64,000 bases of DNA from an uncultured Pirellulaceae bacterium (GTDB lineage: Bacteria > Planctomycetota > Planctomycetia > Pirellulales > Pirellulaceae), in contig CALFWR010000035.1 of the NCBI GenBank assembly GCA_937928555.1, forward strand, positions 1 through 64,000, read 5' to 3'. A program made the position numbers and the translations under genes. Below, piece after piece: positions 33,580 through 40,913 of this stretch. The notes beneath the pieces are model-generated. The model was given only the letters and a program-made list of their open reading frames with translations. It had not been told where the DNA came from and did not search any database. Every line of letters begins with the position of its first letter. Position 1 is the first letter of the stretch.

Positions 33580-36024
33580 ATGGCTGGTCTAAAAAAACAT
33601 TTTGATTATCTCGCCAGATTCGCTTTAGTTTTGGCATTGATGCTGACGAGCACCGCGTTGGTCAGCGGGCAGTTGACCAAGTTCGGCAAGGAGTTCTCAC
33701 CCTTCGGCAAAAAGTCGGGTGGTGAAGAATTCAAGATGGAAGCTTCCTTCAAGTCCAAACCCGGCACCAATGAAGGAACGTTGACGCTTAACCTCAAACT
33801 GGGTTCGCACTGGCACATCTATTCTTTGACCCAGGAAGCCGGCGGTCCGATCCGCACCAAGATCCTCCTGGATGATTCTTCCCAGTTTGAGCTTGCCGGT
33901 GATTTTGAGCCCGATAGCGATCCGGTCACCAAGCAGGAGAGCTTTTCGGTTCCCAGTGAGTATCACGAGGGATCGTTCAACTGGACGGCGCCGGTTGTTT
34001 TTGCCGACGGCGTTGACCCGGCGACCGTCGAGATCAAGGGAAAATTGAAAGGCCAGCGTTGCCTCGATGGCGGCAGTTGTGTTTTGGTAAATGAACGCTT
34101 CGTCGCCAAGTACGGCGGCGAAGAAGCTGTCTTCAATGCGTCGAGCAAGTTTCACCCGGAAAGAACACACTTGTTGCTCAGCGGCAAAGTCATCTTGCCC
34201 GAGAGCGCCAAGGGGCTCTTGAATCCAGGCGGAACGGGCATCATCGAAATCACTGCCGAGCCAACCGATGGCTATCACCTCTACGAGCGGCAAGCCACTG
34301 CTCCGGACGAGGCCGGCAACAAGCCCGTTCTGTTGGCGGTCACCAAGTCCAACGATTGGGAATTTGGGATGATCGAGAACGTGGCTCCTTCGGCCGACAA
34401 AGTCAAAGTCAAGGCCGGCGAACTGACCAAATACAAAGGGACGGTCTCTTGGCGTGTGCCATTCACCGTGCCCAAGGATGCCCAAACCAAGGATTATCTG
34501 TTTGCGGGCGTGCTTGGATTTCAAACCTGCACCGACGCAATGTGTGATCCGCCGGGAGGCACAAAGTGGGAACTGTCGATTCCCGTCGGCAAAGCGATGG
34601 CGTCCGGCGGAGCTGCCGTGGCCTGGAAAGAGAGCTTGAGCTATTCGGATGTCGCGAAAAGCAACGAAGCCGCTCTGGCGAGTGCTAACGTAAAGGCGAA
34701 ACCCAATGCGGGTGAATATGCAGACAAGGGCGCTGCGTTTGTGTTGCCGATCGCTTTTCTTGCCGGATTCATTTTGAACTTCATGCCCTGCGTGTTGCCA
34801 GTAATCGGGCTGAAGCTCATGTCGTTTGTGCATCAGGCCGGTGAAGAGCCAGGAAAGGTCTTCAAGCTGAACCTTGTTTTTGCTCTGGGAATTCTGGCTG
34901 TATTCATGGTGCTGGCGGCCCTGGCAGTGTTCGCAAGTTTTGGCTGGGGCGAGGCTTTCGAAAGCACGCTTTTCAAAATTATCATGATCGGTGTCGTGTT
35001 CGCATTTGGGATCAGCTTTTTCGGCATCTGGGAAATTCCGATCCCAGGCCTTGCGAACTCCAGCACTGCCAATGAACTCGCTCAGAAGGACGGCTACTCG
35101 GGTCAGTTCTTCAAAGGAGTCCTGACGACAATTTTGGCCACGCCTTGCGCAGGACCAATGTTGATCCCGGCTGTCATTTGGGCGGTGGCTCAGCCAGCGT
35201 GGATGACGTTCACGGTTTTCTTGGCTTTGGGACTTGGGATGGCGGTGCCCTATCTAATCATTGGCGCATTTCCAAAACTGATCAGCTACTTGCCCAAACC
35301 AGGCCCTTGGATGGAAACGTTTAAGCATGTTATGGGATTTGTCATGCTGGCGACGGTTATCTTTCTGCTTAACGCGGTTAGCTCAAAATTGACGACGGCT
35401 GTTTTGGTGTTCCTGCTGTTCATCGCGTTTGCATGCTGGATGCTTGGTCGTGAACAGCTTGAAGGCGGATTGGCCAAGGTGTTCAAGCGTTGGGCAGTGG
35501 CGACGGCTACCATCGCGTTCGGCGTTTGGTTTTCGTTTTTCGCACTGCTATCTTCCCACGAGCTGAACTATGAGGAGTATTCCCGGGTCGCGTTGGATTC
35601 TCACCTTGCCGAAGGCAGAACGGTGCTTGTGGACTTTACTGCAGATTGGTGAACGACTTGCAAAATCACAGAGCGGTTCGCTCTGAATACAAAAGCAACC
35701 AAGTCCGCCCTCGCATCCAACGACATCATTGTCCTTAAAGCCGACAAGTCAGATGAAGCTCCCCATGTTGACGAGTTGTTGAATGATCTTGGAAACACGG
35801 AGCATTTCATTCCCTACTATGCAGTCTTTCGTCCCGGCAAGGAGCCGTTGCACTTCAATGGAGTGTTCCGTAGCCCCGGGCAGTTCCTTAGTAGGGCAGG
35901 ACTATCTGGTGATGGCGGTGAGTCATCAGTTACGGCAGTCGGAGGATCTTCATCGGAAGGCAAGGGGCAGGTCGCAGAAAGCTTTGAACCCATTCTGGTA
36001 CTGCCACAAACTGTAGAGAGATAA
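33580..36024 (+). CDS. dsbD: DsbD-type thiol:disulfide interchange protein, probable selenoprotein (TGA = Sec691)
   Basis: The track stops at a TGA (35650-35652), but the same frame continues for 124 codons with thioredoxin-like sequence, to TAA at 36024. Read through, this is 814 aa: signal peptide; two DsbD-alpha-like domains (the second with CTDAMC); an eight-helix DsbD-beta transporter with MPCVLPV and TPCAGPM; and a thioredoxin domain reading VDFTADW-U-TTCK, where homologues have WCxxC. The TGA sits exactly at the first active-site cysteine and is followed by a SECIS-like hairpin. DsbD carries electrons from cytoplasmic thioredoxin to the periplasm. The ATG at 33580 gives the best signal peptide. 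The alternative is a nonsense mutation. Confidence 0.82.
35669..35685 (+). promoter_or_regulatory. bacterial SECIS-like hairpin after the in-frame TGA
   Basis: CAGAGC-GGTTC-GCTCTG: a perfect 6-bp stem with a 5-nt loop beginning GG. The first loop G is the 23rd nucleotide after the TGA. Known bacterial SECIS elements lie within the coding region right after UGA, with a conserved G (often GG or GU) at the start of the apical loop about 16-37 nt away. This fits on all points. Confidence 0.75.
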
Positions 36025-36052
36025 CTTCACCGCTGGTTGCGGGTTCGATCAT

Positions 36053-36089
36053 GGGCAAGTCCTCGAGTTAGTCGCGGGCTTGCCTTTTT
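36053..36089 (+). terminator. rho-independent terminator of dsbD
   Basis: GGCAAG (36054-36059) pairs with CTTGCC (36079-36084), followed by TTTTT. It lies 29 bp after the TAA at 36024, which supports the longer read-through gene as the true transcription unit. Confidence 0.7.
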
Positions 36090-36170
36090 CGGTTCAATAA
36101 TCTTCGACGCTCCCGGTGAAATTCGTAAACGGACGGCGTGTGCGTTGCCGGTGAGAGGCTATCATTGGGT

Positions 36171-36578
36171 ATGGATTCCACGATTGAACAAGTCCTGATT
36201 GATGCTGCGGCGAATGCGAGACTTAAAGCCTACGCTCCGTACTCGAAGTTTCGTGTTGGGGCGGCGTTGCTGCTGCCCGATGGGCAGATCGTCGCCGGTT
36301 GCAACGTGGAGAACGCCTCTTATGGGTTGGCGATCTGTGCCGAGCGAAGTGCCATTTGCACCGCGGTGACGATGGGACATCGTGAATTCGAAGCGATCGC
36401 TGTCGCTGCCAGTCCACTGGCGTCACCCTGCGGTGCGTGCCGGCAGTTCATTGTCGAATTCGGCAAGGATATCGAAGTGGTTTGCTTTGATTCGGAAGAT
36501 CGCGGCCAGATTCGGCGGTGGACAAGCGGAGAACTGCTCCCGGAAAGTTTTGAGTTCGGGCAACCGGGTGCGAAGTAG
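36171..36578 (+). CDS. cdd: cytidine deaminase
   Basis: A 135-aa protein, the normal size for the small tetrameric enzyme. Motifs: AYAPYSKFRVGAALL, GCNVENASYGLAICAERSAI (catalytic Glu in CAERSA) and PCGACRQFIVEF, giving three Cys zinc ligands. It deaminates cytidine and deoxycytidine to uridine forms in pyrimidine salvage. I use the ATG at 36171; the track's 36138 start adds 11 residues with no counterpart in the family. The uridine kinase gene (udk) is elsewhere in the window. Confidence 0.93.
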   Translation: MDSTIEQVLIDAAANARLKAYAPYSKFRVGAALLLPDGQIVAGCNVENASYGLAICAERSAICTAVTMGHREFEAIAVAASPLASPCGACRQFIVEFGKDIEVVCFDSEDRGQIRRWTSGELLPESFEFGQPGAK

Positions 36579-36602
36579 GTGGACGCGCCTACGTGCTTGC
36601 CA

Positions 36603-37377
36603 TGACCAAAAGCGAGCAGGATGCCGACGAGTTGTCTCAGGATGCAATCGTTCGCATTCTCAATGGAGATTTTGGCGGGGGGGGACCGCGACAAAGAACG
36701 TTTTCGTGGCTTCCTTAAAGTTGCTGCTGGCAGTCAGTGGGCCACGTCCAAACGGCGGAAAATGGACGACCTTGATCCGTGCGAATTCGATACACCAGAT
36801 GAAAATACCGAAGTGGTTGATCGTGGATCTCTGATTGGCGTAACAACTCACTGGATCTTAACTGGTCGGCACTATCGAAGCACGAAGAAGATCATTCGGG
36901 CAGCATCCATTCACAGTTCTCAACCCGGATTATTCACGAGGCGTGGGCGTCAGAATCAGTTCCGACAGTGAACCGCGACTCTGATGCGATGAAACGATCG
37001 CTGTGGCTTTCACCTGCCGAATGATTTACATCTCTTGTTGAAATTCAGCTTTTCCCCTGCTCCTGTTGGCCAGACGTAGAATCAACGCCCGTCGTCGTGA
37101 ATAATCCGGGCTCAAACTCCGGGCTGAATCTCCTGCCGCGACCTCGACCGAGTTGGCCGAAAATCTTTCCCAGCGCATTGGCCGCGAATACCGAGCTGAT
37201 ACAACACGCCAACAACTGCGGCGGGCTCGGTTGCGATTCGCCGAATTTCTGGCCGAAGAAATCGCCAATGGAAGGGAACAGCCGGAACCCGGACGAATCC
37301 AGGAAGACCTAATTTGCCTCAGGTTGCACGAGCGTATCCGCGATGTACTGCCGAAAAAAAGGGAAGTCGTCGGTTAG
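36603..37377 (+). pseudogene. ECF sigma factor gene, broken by frameshift and MITE
   Basis: Three pieces fit the planctomycete ECF pattern. First, MTKSEQDADELSQDAIVRILNGDFGG from 36603. After a run of eight G (36677-36684), losing one G would continue in frame as DRDKERFRGFLKVAAGSQ, a typical region-2 sequence. MITE copy H (36924-37110) then interrupts the gene. Beyond it, TELAENLSQRIGREYRADTTRQQLRRARLRFAEFLAEEI...LHERIRDVLPKK matches the usual C-terminus. Region 4 is not recognisable, so more has been lost. Not expected to work. Confidence 0.7.
36924..37110 (+). mobile_element. MITE-like element, copy H
   Basis: Full 187 bp with a perfect 5-bp duplication CTCAA (36919-36923 and 37111-37115). 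It lies inside the decayed sigma gene. CTCAA is the reverse complement of the TTGAG flanking copy B, so a target preference is likely. Confidence 0.9.
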
Positions 37378-37492
37378 CAGCGGTTTTGGTTCAAGCTGAT
37401 AAATCGGGACTTCAAAAAGGCCAGGCGATCGACACTTCGCACAGAAGCCTTGCTGTCAGCGGCTCACCTCGGCATCCTCTGTTGTGTGCATA

Positions 37493-37897
37493 CTACGGAG
37501 CCTCGTCGGAGCTTTCCATTTTGTCAATGCTCGATTCCGCGAAGTCCTTTGCCTGTCGCACAGAATTCAAAAATGACTTCTCGGTTTGCGAATGCTCGCC
37601 CAATTTCCCGGCGCGGTTAAAGGCTTCAATAGTCGCTGAAAAGCTTTTCGACATTGCCACGTAGAGCTTCCGACCACGGATTTCTTCCATGCCCTCTTGA
37701 TCCGAATCCGTGACCAGTTGAAACAGACTACTCTTCGCCAGTTAGAAATCGACTTCGCCAATCACGATAATGTCCTTGCGTTCGGGTTTCTCACGCTCGA
37801 TTAGTTTCCGCAGGACGTCAAGCTGCTCCTGGTTGGACCGCTTGAGAGACTCGTGTTGGCTCGACCAAACAAAAAGACACGCCAGTGGCGTGCCCAT
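37493..37897 (-). pseudogene. hypothetical protein gene with internal TAA
   Basis: One frame reads MGTPLACLFVWSSQHESLKRSNQEQLDVLRKLIEREKPERKDIIVIGEVDF, a TAA at 37742-37744, then continues LAKSSLFQLVTDSDQEGMEEIRGRKLYVAMSKSFSATIEAFNRAGKLG... to 37493. Both halves look like helical, charged protein. Either a single gene has acquired a stop, or two tiny ORFs lie end to end (51 aa and, from the ATG at MEEIRG, 65 aa). I recognise no family. It sits between the decayed sigma gene and the methyltransferase, in a region of visible gene decay. Confidence 0.4.
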
Positions 37898-37922
37898 GTT
37901 TATCGATAGTCGCTGAAGCGGA

Positions 37923-38780
37923 CTAAGCCTTCTTGATCCATTCGCCTTTGAGGTTTTCGAGCAGCCCGGGCACTTTGGAAGCCACGAGTTCTGTTCGTCC
38001 GATGTCGGGCGTGTCATATTGCCGACGATAGAAGATTAACTTGATTTCGGCAAATCCACACCAGCTAAGCATATCGGCACAGACTTTGGGGCCTGTTGGA
38101 TACCACTTGAGGCCGTGAACGCCGGACATGACGTTCTCTTTGCTTTCCCAGCCGGCTTTCATGAAACCGTCTTCAATTTCCCACGTTGTTGCGGTGTTAA
38201 AGAACATGACTTCGTTGGTCAAATCGGCAGCGATCTTCAGGCCCGAAACAGGATCGGGCAGGTGGTAGAAAATCCCTTTGAACATCGTGATGTCGGATGG
38301 TTCAAGGTTCAGTTTTGGCACATCGTAAAGATCCGTAACGCGAAACTGAATTCGATCCGTCGGTGCGATTTCACGATGCATCTTGACGAAGCGTGCTTGC
38401 GAAATCCAGTGCTCGCGAACGTCGAATCCATAAGCCAGCTTGGCGTCCCGCTCACGCATCCAGAAGCAATAGCCTCCCGAGTTGCAGGCACAGTCCAGAA
38501 ATGTTTTGTCGCTAACGCCGTCAGGGTAGATCGAATCGATCTGCTTGAGATACGCGTCTCGCAGTGGAAGCAAACTCACGCCGCCGTTCTGCGGACGGTC
38601 GCGAATCTCGCCCTGGTCGCTGAACACCTGACCGGTGTTTAGCTCTTCGGTCAGCTGAATGTTCATGTGCCACGGACCAAGAGCTTTGATGCGGCGAATT
38701 TTGCCTTCGCGGTCCAGCTTTTGAGGAACGGATGTTTCTTGTGCGGTATTCTGAGACTCAGGAGAGGGGGCGATGCTCAT
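37923..38780 (-). CDS. CmoB-like SAM-dependent methyltransferase
   Basis: A 285-aa protein from the ATG at 38780; the track's 67 extra residues overlap the upstream gene in another frame. Features: KALGPWHMNIQL at the front, the SAM site TFLDCACNSGGYCFWM, then FRVTDLYDVP and MFKGIFYHLPDP. This resembles the DUF1698/CmoB group, whose E. coli member makes a carboxymethylated wobble uridine in tRNA. The exact substrate is uncertain. It lies 77 bp downstream of a Dnmt2-like gene on the same strand, so the two may be cotranscribed and both act on tRNA (inference). Confidence 0.72.
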   Translation of the reverse strand: MSIAPSPESQNTAQETSVPQKLDREGKIRRIKALGPWHMNIQLTEELNTGQVFSDQGEIRDRPQNGGVSLLPLRDAYLKQIDSIYPDGVSDKTFLDCACNSGGYCFWMRERDAKLAYGFDVREHWISQARFVKMHREIAPTDRIQFRVTDLYDVPKLNLEPSDITMFKGIFYHLPDPVSGLKIAADLTNEVMFFNTATTWEIEDGFMKAGWESKENVMSGVHGLKWYPTGPKVCADMLSWCGFAEIKLIFYRRQYDTPDIGRTELVASKVPGLLENLKGEWIKKA

Positions 38781-38857
38781 TTTTTCCTCGGCAACTTGAA
38801 GGGATCGTTTCCGCCGGACAGTATCAAACCGGGGCGCAGTTCCCAAGCCCGATACCG

Positions 38858-39769
38858 CTAGCGATTGCGGGTCGTTTGGGCGAAGCAACCGAGCACGTGG
38901 CCGACGCAGGGCACACTGACCGAGTTTCCGATCAGCTTCCAGAACTGCCTTGCTGAAAGTCCGTCGGGCAGCTGGTAACACGACGAGAACCCAAGCAACC
39001 GCAACGATTCAGTGGGGCTCAGTCGCCTGAAGCGATTTTGGCCGTTTGAATTTTGGAACTTCAAGTAGGAGCCGCTCTGCACATGGCTCTTGCCGTAAGC
39101 CGATGTAAAACAACGAGTCAAAGTCGATTTTTGATCAACCACATTGATGCCGTCTTCGTATTTGCAGACAAATGCAGAATCAACTTCGACTTGACCATGC
39201 CAGCGTTTGGCTTGTTCGGATGAATCAAGAAAATTTACCAGTGGTTCTGGAGCAACAAACGGCGGTGGTGAAAGTTCTATTTCCTCGTCCCGCGATGCGA
39301 CAACAAAGAACCTTGGCCGTGCATTGGGCAACCCGAACATCGTCGAACACAACTGAGCCCGATGGTAACGGTAGCTCGCTCGGACAAAGATTTCGCGGAT
39401 CGCTGCCCATGCCGGTGAGCTTTCGAATCCTACGACGTTTTCCAAAACGATGGCTTTGGGTTGGAGATTTTCTATCGCGTCAAAGACCCGCAGCATGGGT
39501 TGGGCCCGTGGGTCGTCGGCACCCTGTTGCTTGCCCCGACGTGTAAACGGCTGACATGGCGGTGACATCCACCACAGATCCGCACCAAATTCGCCCAGCT
39601 CATCATCGCTCAACGAAGCGATCTCTCGGGTCAGGTAGCGATGGTCAAAGTTCGCCCGGTAGACCGTTTTCGCGTTTTCGTTGATGTCGATCGCCGCAGC
39701 GATTTCGTACCGCTCCGATACCGCGTGGGCCACAGCACCGATGCCGGCGAATAGTTCAAGGATTTTCAT
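38858..39769 (-). CDS. Dnmt2-like cytosine-C5 methyltransferase
   Basis: A 303-aa protein, short and without a target-recognition insert of restriction-modification type. Motif I LELFAGIGAVAHAV, motif IV SPPCQPFTRRG, motif VI ENVVGFE, then FGLPNARPRFFVVA and final motifs LLGF and LIGNSVSV. It also has CFTSAYG near residue 210, matching the CFTxxY signature specific to Dnmt2/TRDMT1, and the DDPRAQPMLRVFDAI block parallels Dnmt2. Dnmt2 enzymes methylate C38 of tRNA-Asp and relatives. Bacterial versions are known, for example in Geobacter. No restriction gene lies nearby. Confidence 0.8.
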   Translation of the reverse strand: MKILELFAGIGAVAHAVSERYEIAAAIDINENAKTVYRANFDHRYLTREIASLSDDELGEFGADLWWMSPPCQPFTRRGKQQGADDPRAQPMLRVFDAIENLQPKAIVLENVVGFESSPAWAAIREIFVRASYRYHRAQLCSTMFGLPNARPRFFVVASRDEEIELSPPPFVAPEPLVNFLDSSEQAKRWHGQVEVDSAFVCKYEDGINVVDQKSTLTRCFTSAYGKSHVQSGSYLKFQNSNGQNRFRRLSPTESLRLLGFSSCYQLPDGLSARQFWKLIGNSVSVPCVGHVLGCFAQTTRNR

Positions 39770-39906
39770 GACAGTGAGCCGCAGGCTGGAATGCCTTGGG
39801 TTGAGGTGGTTTCCTTTTTCTGACGCCGCCGGGTTGGGGGTCGTTTCTGAACGTGTTTTCCCTGTGTTTTCTTCGTTATTTTGCCTTATTTGCTACTTTA
39901 CCGGCA

Positions 39907-39928
39907 TAAGTGTAAGTTTGTACACTTA
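39907..39928. promoter_or_regulatory. palindromic operator candidate upstream of imuA
   Basis: TAAGTGTA-AGTTTG-TACACTTA: perfect 8-bp arms with a 6-bp spacer, 121 bp before the imuA ATG and 138 bp before the divergent Dnmt2 start. imuA-imuB-dnaE2 cassettes are usually LexA-controlled, so this may be the LexA (or other repressor) site here. Confidence 0.5.
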
Positions 39929-40049
39929 ATGAGCTAGCGGAGCATTTTGACCCGATTTCCTGTGTGGGTGACCAGATGTGTCTCCGAACCGAATTCCAAT
40001 AAGCCCACTTCAAGAGCAATTCGACAAACCATCGGGCAGGGACGTTTCT

Positions 40050-40811
40050 ATGGCAGATCAGGCACTGATTCACAAGCTCCAGCAACAGATCGAACGGATC
40101 GAAACCACCTCGCGCGCTGACGACGGTAACACGTTTTCTTCCGGCAGCGCGACCATGGACCGGATGCTTCCGGCGGGCGGTTACCGACGGGGGGCTTTGG
40201 TGGAATGGATCGCGGCTCCCGACAAATCACGCCGCAGATCAAGTTTCAGTGGAGGCTGTGCTGTTGATTTTCTTTCCATGCTCGCTGCGGCGAATGCCTG
40301 TGCCGATGGAGGGGCGTTGGTCATCGCGGATCGCGACTGCCAGTTTTACCCGCCGGCCGCCGCCGCGTTGGGGATTGAGCTTGGCAACGTTGTGGTCATT
40401 CGTCCCGGTGCGGACTTTCGGCGATCAGCCGGAAACCGCCGCTACGATGAAGAGTTTTTTTGGGCGGTTGATCAGTCATTACGCTGCTCTGCCGTCGCTG
40501 CTGTTTGGGTCGCTGCGGCGCACATTGGTGAAAGGTGGTTTCGCCGTTTCCAATTAGCCGCCGAATCCAGCGGCACCGTGGGCTTGTTCGTTCGTCCGCC
40601 ATCGGCGCTGGGCCAGCCTGGTTGGTCGGAGGTGCAGTGGAAAGTCCAACCTGTGCCGAACACTCGCAGTAACGGTCCGGCATCGCGAGCGATTCGTTTG
40701 CAGTTGTTGCGCTGCCACGGCGGCAAGTCCGGCAGTGTCGCTAACCTTCAGATCGATTCAGTCACCGGTGGGTTGAGTACCGAGTACCGAGTACCGAGTA
40801 CTGAGTACTGA
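40050..40811 (+). CDS. imuA: ImuA, RecA-like SOS mutagenesis protein
   Basis: A 253-aa protein from the ATG of MADQALIHKLQQQIERIE. It has the ImuA/SulA-like RecA fold: FSSGSATMDRMLPAGGYRRGALVEWIA, then a degenerate Walker region, GALVIADRDCQFYPPAAAALGIELGNVVVIRP and a motif-rich core (RRYDEEFFWAVDQSLRCSAVAAVWVAA). ImuA works with ImuB and DnaE2 in damage-induced mutagenic repair. The last 11 residues ([11 protein letters not shown]) are encoded by the GAGTACC heptamer array, so the C-terminus is repeat-derived. A palindrome lies upstream. Confidence 0.85.
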   Translation: MADQALIHKLQQQIERIETTSRADDGNTFSSGSATMDRMLPAGGYRRGALVEWIAAPDKSRRRSSFSGGCAVDFLSMLAAANACADGGALVIADRDCQFYPPAAAALGIELGNVVVIRPGADFRRSAGNRRYDEEFFWAVDQSLRCSAVAAVWVAAAHIGERWFRRFQLAAESSGTVGLFVRPPSALGQPGWSEVQWKVQPVPNTRSNGPASRAIRLQLLRCHGGKSGSVANLQIDSVTGGLSTEYRVPSTEY

Positions 40812-40816
40812 GTATT
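40775..40816. repeat. GAGTACY heptamer array at the imuA stop
   Basis: Six units: GAGTACC x3, GAGTACT x2, GAGTATT. The first units are coding for the ImuA C-terminus, and the imuA TGA stop arises inside the array, across units five and six (40809-40811). A change in unit number would alter the tail and stop position. Confidence 0.92.
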
Positions 40817-40817
40817 C

Positions 40818-40901
40818 CATTCCTCATTCCTCATTCCTCATTCCTCATTCCTCATTCCTCATTCCTCATTCCTCATTCCCCATTCCCCATTCCTCATTCC
40901 C
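40818..40901. repeat. CATTCCY heptamer array between imuA and imuB
   Basis: Twelve units of CATTCCT or CATTCCC with no interruption. It fills the spacer between the imuA stop and the first ImuB codons. No start codon of the usual kind lies in it or after it in the ImuB frame. Confidence 0.93.
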
Positions 40902-40913
40902 CCACTTGGCATC

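Noticed and set aside
33523-35652. DsbD ending at the TGA, with 35776-36024 as a separate small gene
   Set aside because: The TGA falls within a conserved thioredoxin motif, the downstream frame is continuous and homologous, and the terminator lies after 36024.
37742-37744. Recoding (Sec or Pyl) at the internal stop of the 37493-37897 ORF
   Set aside because: The codon is TAA, which is not used for selenocysteine or pyrrolysine, and the surrounding region shows gene decay.
38780-38981. 67-residue N-terminal extension of the CmoB-like methyltransferase
   Set aside because: It overlaps the 3' end of the Dnmt2-like gene in another frame and has no family similarity.
38858-39769. Restriction-modification system based on the m5C methyltransferase
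   Set aside because: No restriction endonuclease or target-recognition insert is present, and the CFTxxY motif points to Dnmt2.
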